DNA of 64,000 nt. Origin: Flavobacterium psychrolimnae. GTDB taxonomy: Bacteria > Bacteroidota > Bacteroidia > Flavobacteriales > Flavobacteriaceae. Under the pieces are notes generated by a model. That model saw only the letters and a program-made list of their open reading frames with translations, was not told where the DNA came from and did no database searches. Position 1 is the first letter of the stretch, and every line of letters begins with the position of its first letter. Of the stretch, positions 27,913 through 36,933 are shown piece after piece. The position numbers and the translations under genes are program-made. The stretch lies in the NCBI RefSeq assembly GCF_003312425.1, contig NZ_QNUX01000003.1, positions 268,062-332,061 on the forward strand, written 5' to 3'.

Positions 27913-27920
27913 TAAATTTG
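27913..27920 (+). promoter_or_regulatory. -7 box of the orphan lipoprotein gene
   Basis: TAAATTTG lies 20 bases before the ATG at 27941, with TTTG 16 bases upstream of it. A second identical octamer at 27889 supplies that TTTG. Confidence 0.45.
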
Positions 27921-27940
27921 TTTAACAATAATTTAAAATA

Positions 27941-28516
27941 ATGAAAATAAAATCAAGTTTCTTAGTTTTAATTTTTTTGCTAATCTCATGCGAAAGTAAG
28001 GAGCCAAATTTTTCTAAAGAAATTATTAGAAATTTTAGCGAATCTAGCGAGGTTAACGACACTATAATCAAAGTACCTCCGCCCATTTCATACCAAATTG
28101 ACTTATACGTTAAGGCTAGTGATAAAGAAATACTTTTAAGTAGCGTTAGTGAATTGTTATTTATATATAAAAACCATTACTTTTTAGAATTTGATTCTTT
28201 TGCAAAATTTCTAAATGCTGTTTTAAATCAAGATTATGTTTTGGACAATAAAGTACATAATAAAAAAACTTATTTAGAAAGTTTTAAAGTTAACCCAAAT
28301 ATTGAAAAAGATTTCAACCGCTTAGGTATTAAGGGGTTTTTAACAAAATATTCAAAAGAAACAGCTTCAAAAAGAATAGCTCTCAAACGCGAAATTATAA
28401 AAGAAGGAGAATACTCAACCATAGCATACATTTTATTCAAAAATGGGTATGATTTAAGTTCTGATTGTTATCTAGGAATTGATTACATTAGAAAAAGAGA
28501 AGAATCTTTTAAATAA
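27941..28516 (+). CDS. Lipoprotein of unknown function
   Basis: A 191-residue protein with a lipoprotein signal (FLVLIFLLISC, lipidated Cys17) followed by a polar Ser/Glu-rich linker and a soluble domain with many Lys, Phe and Tyr residues (for example VSELLFIYKNHYFLEFDSFAKF). I do not recognise the family. It is the only plus-strand gene between the purF/kinase block and rnhA, and its stop codon is immediately followed by the convergent rnhA stop (no spacing, no terminator). AT content seems higher than its neighbours, so an accessory origin is possible. Confidence 0.8.
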   Translation: MKIKSSFLVLIFLLISCESKEPNFSKEIIRNFSESSEVNDTIIKVPPPISYQIDLYVKASDKEILLSSVSELLFIYKNHYFLEFDSFAKFLNAVLNQDYVLDNKVHNKKTYLESFKVNPNIEKDFNRLGIKGFLTKYSKETASKRIALKREIIKEGEYSTIAYILFKNGYDLSSDCYLGIDYIRKREESFK

Positions 28517-28996
28517 TCACAACAGTTTTGCCTCTTCTTTTTCATAGAAAGCATCTACAGAAAGTTGTTTTTGCATCGAAGCCATAACGGCCAATTCATC
28601 GCACCTTTCGTTTTGAACATGATTGTTATGCCCTTTGATCCATTTGAAATCTACTTTGTGTTTTCTGTAGACTATTAAAAAACGCTTCCACAAATCGGAA
28701 TTTTTCCTATCAACAAATCCTTTTTTTTCCCAACCTAAAACCCATTTTTTAACCACCGAATCAACTACATATTTAGAATCAGAAACAACTAAAACCCTAG
28801 TGTTCGGATTTTTTAACTTTTCAAGACCAACAATAACAGCTAATAATTCCATTCTATTATTGGTCGTACGACGAAAACCTTCATAAAATTCTTTCTTATA
28901 CGGTTTTCCCACCCATTCCATGACTACTCCGTAACCGCCATTTCCAGGATTCCCTTTGGCAGCACCATCAGTATATATATGTACGTCGTGTTCCAT
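28517..28996 (-). CDS. rnhA: Ribonuclease HI
   Basis: A 159-residue RNase HI, cutting RNA in RNA-DNA hybrids. All catalytic landmarks are present: Asp10 in IYTDGAAKGNPGNGGYGVV, Glu in TNNRMELLAVIVGL (about 50), Asp in VVSDSKYVVDSVVKKWV (about 72) and Asp in HNNHVQNERCDELAVM (about 133), with the His of KGHNNH. Length is normal for the family. It is seven bases downstream of purN on the same strand, so the two are probably transcribed together. Confidence 0.95.
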   Translation of the reverse strand: MEHDVHIYTDGAAKGNPGNGGYGVVMEWVGKPYKKEFYEGFRRTTNNRMELLAVIVGLEKLKNPNTRVLVVSDSKYVVDSVVKKWVLGWEKKGFVDRKNSDLWKRFLIVYRKHKVDFKWIKGHNNHVQNERCDELAVMASMQKQLSVDAFYEKEEAKLL

Positions 28997-29003
28997 TTAT
29001 GAA

Positions 29004-29573
29004 TTAGGATTTTTGATTTAGGATTCCCTCTATTACTGTTGGGAAATATTTTTGTTCTAATTCATGTATTTTTGCAGCTACTTCTTCCGGTGTTTCATCA
29101 CCCGCTAAAACAACATTTTGTTGAAAAATAATATTTCCTTCATCATAATTTTCATTTACAAAATGAATGGTAATTCCCGTTTCCTTTTCATTATTGGCAA
29201 CAATTGCATTGTGAATGTGCATGCCATACATTCCTTTTCCGCCATACTTTGGCAACAATGCAGGATGAATATTTATGATCTTATCCGGATAGGCTGCAAT
29301 GATATTTTCTGGAAATTTCAACAAAAAACCAGCTAAAACAATCAAATCAGGTTGAATTACGTTTATTTTTTGTAATAATTCACTTTCAAAAAGCTGTTCT
29401 TTTGAGAAAATTTGTGTTGGAACCCCATACTTTTTTGCTCTTTCAATTACTTTGGCATTTGGGTTGTTTGTGAACACCGCTGCTACGGTTCCCAGTTTAG
29501 ATTGTACAAAATACTTTATGATATTCTCAGCATTAGTACCCGATCCAGAAGCAAAAAGCACAATTTTTTTCAT
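29004..29573 (-). CDS. purN: Phosphoribosylglycinamide formyltransferase
   Basis: A 189-residue GAR transformylase of purine synthesis, using 10-formyltetrahydrofolate. It opens MKKIVLFASGSGTNAENII, the glycine-rich substrate loop, and carries the catalytic INIHPALLPKYGGKGMYG (Asn and His near residues 106-108) and the Asp in NENYDEGNIIFQ near 142. A longer frame begins at 29630, but the added 19 residues (mostly Phe/Ile/Cys) are unlike the family; ATG at 29573 is chosen. It precedes rnhA. Confidence 0.93.
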   Translation of the reverse strand: MKKIVLFASGSGTNAENIIKYFVQSKLGTVAAVFTNNPNAKVIERAKKYGVPTQIFSKEQLFESELLQKINVIQPDLIVLAGFLLKFPENIIAAYPDKIINIHPALLPKYGGKGMYGMHIHNAIVANNEKETGITIHFVNENYDEGNIIFQQNVVLAGDETPEEVAAKIHELEQKYFPTVIEGILNQKS

Positions 29574-29690
29574 AACGTAGCATGTTTTAATTGCACAAAA
29601 AAAGGCATAAAAAATGAAAATAAATAACATTGTCTCGGGTTTGTTAAAATAAATTTCATAAATTAGATGTCACATTTATTAACTAAATAG

Positions 29691-29719
29691 TTGTTTTAAA
29701 ATAAAGTTTTTTATTTTTG
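29691..29719 (+). promoter_or_regulatory. acpP promoter
   Basis: TTG, 18 bases, TATTTTTG; this is a complete match to the Bacteroidota consensus, 30 bases before the ATG. Confidence 0.75.
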
Positions 29720-29749
29720 CCAACAAATTAAATTCTAAAATTAAAGATT

Positions 29750-29986
29750 ATGTCAGACATTGCATCAAGAGTAAAAGCGATTATCGTAGACAAATTAGGC
29801 GTTGACGAAAACGAAGTTGTAACAGAAGCAAGCTTCACTAATGATTTAGGAGCTGACTCATTAGACACTGTTGAGCTTATTATGGAATTCGAAAAAGAAT
29901 TTGATATCCAAATTCCAGACGATCAAGCAGAAAACATCGCTACTGTAGGTCAAGCAATCTCTTACATCGAGGAAGCTAAAAAATAA
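29750..29986 (+). CDS. acpP: Acyl carrier protein
   Basis: A 78-residue acidic ACP that carries acyl chains on 4'-phosphopantetheine during fatty acid synthesis. The attachment serine is in [20 protein letters not shown] near residue 39. It is typical in length and sequence. It has a consensus promoter upstream and a strong terminator directly after it, then fabF, its partner enzyme, about 185 bases on. The terminator would let acpP be made in excess over fabF. Confidence 0.97.
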   Translation: MSDIASRVKAIIVDKLGVDENEVVTEASFTNDLGADSLDTVELIMEFEKEFDIQIPDDQAENIATVGQAISYIEEAKK

Positions 29987-29994
29987 TAAAGTAC

Positions 29995-30034
29995 ACACCC
30001 GTTTGCATTTTTGTAAACGGGTGTTATTATTTTT
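29995..30034 (+). terminator. acpP terminator
   Basis: ACACCCGTTT and AAACGGGTGT form a 10-bp stem with a T-rich tract after it, a few bases past the acpP stop. Confidence 0.75.
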
Positions 30035-30089
30035 TTTTTAAAATTAAATTCGAGATTGAATTTCAATCAAAAATATATTTATTGTAATA

Positions 30090-30134
30090 CCCATGGCTCT
30101 TTTGTAATAGTAATACAGTAAAGAAAGCATGGGT
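30090..30134 (+). promoter_or_regulatory. Hairpin in the fabF leader region
   Basis: ACCCATG and CATGGGT form the base of a long imperfect stem, extended by CTCTTT/AAAG-AAAG, with an inner TGTAATAGTAATACA palindromic tip. It ends 36 bases before the fabF ATG. It may be an attenuator, an RNA stability element or an operator. Confidence 0.4.
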
Positions 30135-30169
30135 TTTATTTGTTTAAAGATAACAAAAATAAAGAATTT

Positions 30170-31423
30170 ATGGTATTAAGACGAGTTGTTGTAACAGGTT
30201 TAGGCGCTCTTACACCTATTGGAAATAACATTGAAGAATATTGGAACGGACTTATTAACGGGGTTAGCGGTGCCGCTCCAATAACCTATTTTGACGCTTC
30301 AAAATTTAAGACCCAATTTGCCTGCGAATTGAAAAATTTTAATGCTGAAGATTTTTTAGACAGAAAAGAAGCTCGAAAAATGGACCGTTATGCACAATAT
30401 GCAATGGTTTCATCTGATGAAGCAGTACTTGATGCTGGTTTTAATTTCGAAAAATTAGACAAAGACAGAGTTGGTGTTATTTGGGGTTCAGGAATTGGCG
30501 GATTAGAAACGTTTCAAATTGAAATGTTGAACTTTGCAGCCGGCGATGGTACACCAAAATTCAATCCTTTCTTTATACCAAAAATGATTTCGGATATTGC
30601 CGGTGGCCATATTTCTATAAAATACGGATTCAGAGGTCCGAACTTTACCACTGTTTCAGCTTGTGCTTCTTCCACAAATGCTATTATTGATGCTTTCAAC
30701 TACATCCGATTAGGTCATGCAGATGCCATGGTAACTGGAGGATCTGAAGCAGCAGTAACTATAGCAGGAATGGGAGGATTTAATGCTATGCATGCTTTAT
30801 CTACCAGAAATGATGACCCTAAAACCGCTTCAAGACCAATGGATAAAGACCGTGATGGTTTTATCTTAGGTGAAGGAGCCGGAGCACTAGTACTTGAAGA
30901 ATATGAACACGCTGTAGCCCGTGGAGCAAAAATTTATTGTGAAGTAGGTGGCGGCGGAATGTCAGCTGATGCATATCACATTACTGCACCGCATCCTGAA
31001 GGATTAGGCGCTAAAAACGTAATGTTGAACTGTTTAAGAGATGCTGGCTTGCAAGCAACCGACGTTGATGGTGTAAATATGCACGGAACTTCAACACCAC
31101 TTGGTGATATGGCAGAATCTAAGGCAATTTTACATGTTTTTGGTGAACATGCCTACACGATGAACTTAAATTCAACTAAATCCATGACGGGCCATTTACT
31201 TGGAGCAGCAGGAGCAGTTGAAACAATTTCTTCGATTCTTTCCTTGAAACATGGAATAGTACCTCCTACAATTAATCATTTTACGGATGATGAAAACATA
31301 GATTCTAAACTAAACTTTACATTTAATAAAGCTCAGAAAAGAGATATGAATGTTGTTATGAGTAATACTTTTGGTTTTGGAGGTCACAATGCTTGTGTAT
31401 TGGTTAAAAAATTAGAAATCTAA
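30170..31423 (+). CDS. fabF: Beta-ketoacyl-ACP synthase II
   Basis: A 417-residue condensing enzyme that extends acyl-ACP with malonyl-ACP. The catalytic triad is visible: Cys in TVSACASSTNAI (about residue 164), His in MHGTSTPLGD (about 304) and His in STKSMTGHLLGAAGA (about 341). The open frame extends upstream to a TTG at 30140, but the family starts MVLRRVVVTGLGALTP, so ATG at 30170 is chosen. It is followed by rnc after six bases and then by the IPExxxVDY and pyk genes. Confidence 0.96.
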   Translation: MVLRRVVVTGLGALTPIGNNIEEYWNGLINGVSGAAPITYFDASKFKTQFACELKNFNAEDFLDRKEARKMDRYAQYAMVSSDEAVLDAGFNFEKLDKDRVGVIWGSGIGGLETFQIEMLNFAAGDGTPKFNPFFIPKMISDIAGGHISIKYGFRGPNFTTVSACASSTNAIIDAFNYIRLGHADAMVTGGSEAAVTIAGMGGFNAMHALSTRNDDPKTASRPMDKDRDGFILGEGAGALVLEEYEHAVARGAKIYCEVGGGGMSADAYHITAPHPEGLGAKNVMLNCLRDAGLQATDVDGVNMHGTSTPLGDMAESKAILHVFGEHAYTMNLNSTKSMTGHLLGAAGAVETISSILSLKHGIVPPTINHFTDDENIDSKLNFTFNKAQKRDMNVVMSNTFGFGGHNACVLVKKLEI

Positions 31424-31429
31424 TTATAT

Positions 31430-32170
31430 ATGCGTATAATCAGAAAAATATTTTCAAAATCCCGTTCTACAGAAGACGGGATTTTTTTTGATTCTATTCA
31501 GAAAATCTTAGGATTTGCTCCCGTAAATCTTGATTTTTATAAAAAAGCATTCACCCATCGCTCCTCAAATCGCCTCGATATTTTAGGGAATCCCATCAAT
31601 TACGAACGTTTAGAATTTTTGGGTGACGCTATGTTAAGTTCTGTTATTGCTGCTCATTTATTCAACAAAGCACCTGCAGGAGATGAAGGTTATTTGACTA
31701 AAATGCGCTCTAAAATTGTGAGCAGAGAGCACTTGAACGAATTAGGTAAAGACCTAAACTTAGTACAATATATAGAAAGCAAAGTGCCACTTCAGCATTT
31801 TGGAGAAAACATTCATGGTAATATTTTTGAATCATTAGTCGGAGCAATTTACCTAGACCGAGGTTATGTTTATTGTGAAAAATTCATTCAAAAAAGAGTT
31901 ATAGTTCCTTACGTAGATATTGCAAGACTAGAAGGAAAAGTAATCAGCTATAAAAGTCTGATTATAGAATGGTGTCAAAAAGAGAAAAAAATATTTCATT
32001 ATGATATTTTTGAAGACAATGCCATTGACGGGCAACGGTTGTTTGGTGTAAAACTAAGCATCGATAATAAAGTAATTGCAAAAGCAAGAGCAACCTCTAA
32101 AAAGAAGGCAGAAGAAAAAGCATCCCAACGCGCTTATTTTGCATTTCAAGAAAAAATGGATAGGAAATAA
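31430..32170 (+). CDS. rnc: Ribonuclease III
   Basis: A 246-residue double-strand RNA endonuclease that matures rRNA and some mRNAs. The signature ERLEFLGDAMLSSVIA near residue 65 and the second catalytic site GNIFESLVGAIYLDRGY near 130 are intact. The dsRNA-binding domain occupies about 170-240 (ending KARATSKKKAEEKASQRAYF). It starts six bases after fabF, the usual fabF-rnc pairing in Bacteroidota. Confidence 0.96.
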   Translation: MRIIRKIFSKSRSTEDGIFFDSIQKILGFAPVNLDFYKKAFTHRSSNRLDILGNPINYERLEFLGDAMLSSVIAAHLFNKAPAGDEGYLTKMRSKIVSREHLNELGKDLNLVQYIESKVPLQHFGENIHGNIFESLVGAIYLDRGYVYCEKFIQKRVIVPYVDIARLEGKVISYKSLIIEWCQKEKKIFHYDIFEDNAIDGQRLFGVKLSIDNKVIAKARATSKKKAEEKASQRAYFAFQEKMDRK

Positions 32171-32284
32171 TCCCAATCTTAATAAAACTATATCGTTTTC
32201 GTTCATAAATTAACAAAAACAACACGTTTTGAGGGGCTTATACTTCGTTAGAAATACTATATTTACATCTTATTTTTTCATGAA

Positions 32285-32773
32285 ATGGCTATTCATAAAC
32301 TGGATCTTGGCGAATTTGACGAAATAGATTACTATCTTATTGCAATTCATACTTCCTTAGAAGACTATCGATTGGCATTTTTTATTAATCAAAAGCTGCC
32401 TATAAACCTAAGTAAAAGTGAGAATGAAATTCAAATCAATATAAAAGAAGGAGAGACTAATTTTTCCAGATTTTATTATAATGATATGGAAAGTACCATT
32501 ACTTGGAATTTAATTCAAAATAAAAATGAGGTTGTCCAATATAAAAAAGGAAATACTCAAAATCTATTTTCAGATGTAACAATGGAAGTAGCTACAAAAG
32601 TCTTTTTACTTCCTGAGTTTAAAAAAGTAGACTATTTTTTGAAAATAGAAAACAATGACGATGCTATGGATATATTCAAAATTCAGCTCCTATTAAATAC
32701 CATAGACAGCATATCAACTGTTTATATAGTAGATACAAATCAAATCAAATCTAAAAACAATTTAATTTTTTAA
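32285..32773 (+). CDS. IPExxxVDY family protein
   Basis: A 162-residue protein of the Bacteroidota-specific family named after its IPExxxVDY motif, here LLPEFKKVDYFLKI near residue 110. Function is unknown. The position between rnc and pyk is the usual one for this family. The N-terminus (AIHKLDLGEFDEIDYYLIAIHTSLEDYRLAFFIN) is also typical. It lies five bases upstream of pyk, suggesting co-transcription; no signal peptide or membrane segment is seen. Confidence 0.85.
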   Translation: MAIHKLDLGEFDEIDYYLIAIHTSLEDYRLAFFINQKLPINLSKSENEIQINIKEGETNFSRFYYNDMESTITWNLIQNKNEVVQYKKGNTQNLFSDVTMEVATKVFLLPEFKKVDYFLKIENNDDAMDIFKIQLLLNTIDSISTVYIVDTNQIKSKNNLIF

Positions 32774-32778
32774 TACAA

Positions 32779-34209
32779 ATGCTTACAAACAAAAAAACTA
32801 AAATTGTAGCCACACTTGGGCCTGCATGTAGTACAAGAGAAATCATTAAAGATATGATTGACGCAGGTGTGAATGTGTTCAGAGTAAATTTTTCGCATGC
32901 TGATTACGAAGATGTAAAAGAAAAGATAAACATTATCCGAGGTCTAAACGAAGAGTTTGGCTACACTACAGCAATCCTTGGCGATTTACAAGGTCCTAAA
33001 CTTCGTGTAGGAGTTATGGAAGAAGGCGTTGTAGTACAGGACGGGGACTTAATTACTTTCACAACTGCTGAAGATATTCTTGGAACTGCAAAGAAAGTAT
33101 TCATGAAATACCAAAACTTTCCAAACGATGTAAATCCAGGAGAAAGAATTTTGCTTGATGATGGAAAACTTATTTTTGAAATCGTTGAGACGGATAAAAA
33201 ATCAGAAGTTATAGCAAGAGTAATTCAAGGTGGTGAATTAAAATCTAAAAAAGGAGTTAATTTACCAAATACCAAAATATCTCTTCCGGCTATGACTGAG
33301 AAAGATATTGCAGATGCTATTTTTGCCATTGGACAAAATGTAGACTGGATTGCATTATCATTTGTAAAAACACCAAGAGACTTACAAGATCTACAAGAAT
33401 TAATTGCAGAACACTCTGAATATAAAATTCCAATTATTGCCAAAATAGAAATGCCTGAAGCATTAGAAAATATCGACAAAATTGTTGCATATTGTGATGC
33501 TTTAATGGTTGCTCGTGGAGATTTAGGAGTTGAACTTCCTGCTCATGAAGTGCCTTTAGTTCAAAAAGAATTAATTCGCAGAGCTAAAACAGCTCGTATT
33601 CCAGTTATCGTTGCTACGCAAATGATGGAGACAATGATTACTTCCCTTACGCCAACCCGTGCAGAAGTAAATGATGTTGCCAACTCTGTTATGGATGGTG
33701 CCGATGCAGTAATGCTTTCTGGAGAAACAGCTACCGGTAATTACCCAGTACAAGTTATTCAAAAAATGACGCAAATCATTGAAGCTGTAGAAGATTCTCC
33801 GCTAATCCAAGTGCCACAAAACACACCTCAAATAAAAACAAAACGTTTTATCACTAAAACAATTTGTCACCACGCTGCGACAATGGCAAACGTCATCAAA
33901 GCGAAAGCAATTTGTACTTTGACAAATAGTGGATATACTGCTTTCCAAATTTCAGCTTGGAGACCAAATGCACACATTTTAGTTTTTACATCTAACAAAA
34001 GAATCCTTACCCAACTTAATTTATTATGGGGAGTAAAATCTTTCATGTACACTAAAGATGTAAGTACAGATGATACCGTAACAGATATTAATGAAATTGT
34101 AAAACAAAAAGGTTTTGTACAAAAAGGAGATTTCCTTATCAATTTAGCAGCAATGCCTATCAAAGATAAAGGAATGGTTAACACCTTGAGAGTATCTGAA
34201 ATTGAATAG
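32779..34209 (+). CDS. pyk: Pyruvate kinase
   Basis: A 476-residue pyruvate kinase, the last step of glycolysis: PEP and ADP give pyruvate and ATP. Visible are TKIVATLGPACSTREII at the N-terminus, NVFRVNFSHADYEDV, the catalytic lysine segment IPIIAKIEMPEALENI near residue 222, and LMVARGDLGVELPAHEVPLVQK near 245. The C-terminal domain carries AICTLTNSGYTAFQISAWRPNA. It is five bases after the IPExxxVDY gene and ends the acpP-to-pyk block. Confidence 0.97.
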   Translation: MLTNKKTKIVATLGPACSTREIIKDMIDAGVNVFRVNFSHADYEDVKEKINIIRGLNEEFGYTTAILGDLQGPKLRVGVMEEGVVVQDGDLITFTTAEDILGTAKKVFMKYQNFPNDVNPGERILLDDGKLIFEIVETDKKSEVIARVIQGGELKSKKGVNLPNTKISLPAMTEKDIADAIFAIGQNVDWIALSFVKTPRDLQDLQELIAEHSEYKIPIIAKIEMPEALENIDKIVAYCDALMVARGDLGVELPAHEVPLVQKELIRRAKTARIPVIVATQMMETMITSLTPTRAEVNDVANSVMDGADAVMLSGETATGNYPVQVIQKMTQIIEAVEDSPLIQVPQNTPQIKTKRFITKTICHHAATMANVIKAKAICTLTNSGYTAFQISAWRPNAHILVFTSNKRILTQLNLLWGVKSFMYTKDVSTDDTVTDINEIVKQKGFVQKGDFLINLAAMPIKDKGMVNTLRVSEIE

Positions 34210-34231
34210 CAAATGCTATTGAAAAATATTT

Positions 34232-34273
34232 AAAAGTCTGTCTCGTTTGAAAAATGAGACAGACTTTTTGTTT
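34232..34273 (+). terminator. pyk terminator
   Basis: AAAAGTCTGTCTC and GAGACAGACTTTT form a 13-bp stem followed by T residues, 22 bases past the stop. Confidence 0.8.
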
Positions 34274-34340
34274 TAAAGACATTTTAAGATTCATCATAAA
34301 AAATTAGGAATAATTACACGGTCTTTTATTAAATAAAATT

Positions 34341-34348
34341 TATATTTG
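34341..34348 (+). promoter_or_regulatory. -7 box of the BI-1 family gene
   Basis: TATATTTG fits TAnnTTTG and lies 23 bases before the ATG at 34372; the -33 element is weak. Confidence 0.5.
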
Positions 34349-34371
34349 GTAGAACAAAAAATATAAATTTT

Positions 34372-35142
34372 ATGAGTTTTAATTCTAAAAATCCATTTTT
34401 AAATAACAAAACTTTTTCCACTGCCGTTTCAAAAAATGAGCAAGTGCATCAAGCTACGGCCATTGATTACAATCAAGAGATGACTTTATCAGGCACCATC
34501 AATAAAAGTTTAATCTTATTTTTGCTTCTTACCGCATCTGCAACTGTAATATGGTGGTTGACTTTTAACGGAATAAATCCTTTAGTTCCTGCAATTGGCG
34601 GCGCCGTGGTTGGATTAGTTTTAGTGCTTATTGCTGCTTTCAAACCACAATATTCTCCTTATTTAGCTCCCGGATATGCATTATTCGAAGGATTATTTAT
34701 TGGTGGAATTTCAGCAATATTTGAAGCAATGTATCCTGGAATCGTAATTCAAGCGGTAGGTGCAACATTTGTTACTTTTATGGTTTGTCTGGGATTGTAT
34801 AAATATAAAATTGTTAAAGTAACCGAACAATTCAAATCAGTAGTAGTCGCTGCTACTTTGGCTATTGCAACGTATTACCTTATCTCTTGGGTTTTTTCTA
34901 TGTTTACGAGTTTTGTTCCCGTGCACTATGGAAACTCCATGATGAGCATTGGAATCAGCATTTTTGTTATTGTGATTGCTTCTTTAAATCTATTTTTAGA
35001 TTTTGATCGAATAGAGAAAGGAGCAGAACAAAAAATGCCAAAATACATGGAATGGTATGGTGCTATGGGACTAATGATAACACTGGTTTGGTTGTATATA
35101 GAGTTTTTAAGATTGCTTTCTAAATTAAACAGTAAAAGCTAA
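34372..35142 (+). CDS. Bax inhibitor-1/YccA family membrane protein
   Basis: A 256-residue polytopic inner membrane protein of the BI-1/YccA group. Six to seven transmembrane segments span about residues 47-245, with the family's GYALFEGLFIGGISAIFEAMYPG near 105 and the C-terminal SLNLFLDFDRIEKGAEQKMPKYMEWYGAMGLMITLVWLYIEFLRLL. The conserved Asp-rich LDFD segment is thought to sense pH or Ca2+ in the family. The N-terminal 45 residues are polar and disordered-looking. The exact role in bacteria is unknown. Confidence 0.88.
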   Translation: MSFNSKNPFLNNKTFSTAVSKNEQVHQATAIDYNQEMTLSGTINKSLILFLLLTASATVIWWLTFNGINPLVPAIGGAVVGLVLVLIAAFKPQYSPYLAPGYALFEGLFIGGISAIFEAMYPGIVIQAVGATFVTFMVCLGLYKYKIVKVTEQFKSVVVAATLAIATYYLISWVFSMFTSFVPVHYGNSMMSIGISIFVIVIASLNLFLDFDRIEKGAEQKMPKYMEWYGAMGLMITLVWLYIEFLRLLSKLNSKS

Positions 35143-35163
35143 TCCACTACATTAAAAAAAGAA

Positions 35164-35195
35164 AAAACCTTTCCGAACTGGAAAGGTTTTCTCTT
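35164..35195. terminator. Bidirectional terminator between BI-1 and PAS genes
   Basis: AAAACCTTTCC and GGAAAGGTTTT form an 11-bp stem with A and T runs on the two sides, between convergent genes. Confidence 0.8.
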
Positions 35196-35196
35196 T

Positions 35197-35712
35197 TTAG
35201 GCAGCTTTCTCAAAAGCGATATAATGACTCAAATCACCTTTAGTATTAAAAACAGGAAATCCTTTTATCAAACAAGCATATACTTCTCCATTCTTTTTGT
35301 AATTCATTACAATTTTCTCAAAAGGTTGCTGATCAACAATAGCTTTACGAATTTCATTTGAGGTAATTTGGTTAGTCGCCTCGCCTTGAAACATTTTTGG
35401 ACTTTTACCCAAAACCTCCGCTTCTACATAGCCATTCATTTTCACGATATTGTGTGATGCAAAAACAATCTTCAATTTAGCATCAGTAACAATTATCACT
35501 TCCTCTTTGAGACTATTTTTTATATCCCAATTATTCTGAATCCATTTGTTTTGCGAAGCAATTGAATTTAGCTTATTTAAATCCTGAAAAAAGCTCTTTA
35601 CTGCAGTCAAAAATTCATTATGAAAATCCCAACAAAAAATTGGAGGTGTTTTTACATTTAAACCATTGTGATACATCGCAATAGCATCTTCATATTGTCT
35701 AAAATTATTCAT
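35197..35712 (-). CDS. PAS domain-containing protein
   Basis: A 171-residue protein. Residues about 65-165 are a PAS fold: EEVIIVTDAKLKIVFASHNIVKMNGYVEAEVLGKSPKMF, then FEKIVMNYKKNGEVYACLIKGFPVFNTKGDLSHYIAFEKAA at the end. The first 60 residues (QYEDAIAMYHNGLNVKTPPI) are of unknown fold. No kinase, cyclase or DNA-binding domain follows, so it may sense a small ligand or redox state and act through a partner. A -7 box (TACTTTTG) lies about 20 bases before the start. Confidence 0.85.
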   Translation of the reverse strand: MNNFRQYEDAIAMYHNGLNVKTPPIFCWDFHNEFLTAVKSFFQDLNKLNSIASQNKWIQNNWDIKNSLKEEVIIVTDAKLKIVFASHNIVKMNGYVEAEVLGKSPKMFQGEATNQITSNEIRKAIVDQQPFEKIVMNYKKNGEVYACLIKGFPVFNTKGDLSHYIAFEKAA

Positions 35713-35805
35713 GATATATCGATTTAAAAACCAAAAGTAATTTTATTTACAACGATAAAATAACAATTTTCCGACTTTAACCATTGTTGAACGATCAAAA
35801 ATTAA

Positions 35806-36888
35806 TTAAAAGTCAAATTTTAATTGCACTACCACAAACTTTTTTTCCTCAGTATTCAAATTACTCAATGAAATTCCGAGCAACCGGACGGAATCTTTCA
35901 TGCGTTCCTGATACAACAATTCCTTTACAATTTCTAAAATCAATGCCTTATCTGAAATGAAATATGGCAACGTTTTACTCCTGGTTTGCTGCGAAAAATC
36001 ACTGTATTTTATTTTTAATGTCACTGTTTTACCAGCCACAGCATACCTTTTTAACCTTTTCTCCAATGCAGTCGCAATAATTTCCAATTTCTCTATCATG
36101 AAAATTTCAGACGAAAGATTGACATCAAAAGTATGTTCTGCAGCAACTGATTTTGTAATTCGATCTGATTTCACTGCGCTGTTATGAATGCCTCGAACCA
36201 CATGAAAATAAAAAGCTCCTGACTTGCCAAAATGTTTCTCCAGAAACTCCAACGATTTACTTTTTAATTCCAAACCGGTAAAAATACCCAGTTGGTACAT
36301 TTTTTCAGTGGTTACTTTTCCCACACCATGAAACTTCCGAACAGGTAATTCTTCCAAAAATGAGATCACTTCATCTGGATTTACCGTTTTTTGTCCATTG
36401 GGTTTGTTATAATCGCTAGCAATTTTTGCCACAAATTTATTGACTGATATCCCCGCAGAAGCGGTCAAACCCACTTCATCAAAAATGCGCTGTCTTATTT
36501 CCTTTGCCAATAATGTAGCACTTGGATTTCCTTTTTTATTAGTACTGACATCTAAATAAGCTTCATCAAGCGATAAAGGCTCCACCAAATCCGTATACTC
36601 ATAAAATATCTTTTGAATTTTACTCGAAATTTCCTTGTAACGGTCAAAACGTGGTTTGACGAAAATAAGTTCCGGACAATTCTTCTTGGCCATAACTCCA
36701 CTTATAGCACTTCGGACACCAAATTTCCTCGCCTCATAACTTGCTGCTGCCACCACTCCACGATTTTCCGAGCCACCTACCGCAATAGGTTTCCCCCGCA
36801 ACAATGGATTGTCCATCTGCTCTACAGACGCATAAAAAGCATCCATATCTACGTGTATAATTTTTCTATTTGGAATTGATTCCTGCAT
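35806..36888 (-). CDS. dinB: DNA polymerase IV (Y-family)
   Basis: A 360-residue translesion polymerase. The palm has IIHVDMDAFYASVEQMDNP at the N-terminus, the catalytic SLDEAYLDVS near residue 105, and AAASYEARKFGVRSAI. The helix-hairpin-helix portion (KFHGVGKVTTEKMYQLGIFTG) and the little finger follow. The C-terminal VVVQLKFDF resembles the beta-clamp binding motif. No sulA/umuD-type partner gene is next to it, and no SOS box could be recognised. Confidence 0.94.
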   Translation of the reverse strand: MQESIPNRKIIHVDMDAFYASVEQMDNPLLRGKPIAVGGSENRGVVAAASYEARKFGVRSAISGVMAKKNCPELIFVKPRFDRYKEISSKIQKIFYEYTDLVEPLSLDEAYLDVSTNKKGNPSATLLAKEIRQRIFDEVGLTASAGISVNKFVAKIASDYNKPNGQKTVNPDEVISFLEELPVRKFHGVGKVTTEKMYQLGIFTGLELKSKSLEFLEKHFGKSGAFYFHVVRGIHNSAVKSDRITKSVAAEHTFDVNLSSEIFMIEKLEIIATALEKRLKRYAVAGKTVTLKIKYSDFSQQTRSKTLPYFISDKALILEIVKELLYQERMKDSVRLLGISLSNLNTEEKKFVVVQLKFDF

Positions 36889-36933
36889 CTTAAACGAATT
36901 GGTAAACCGTTCTTATTTGGAATGTTTTACACA

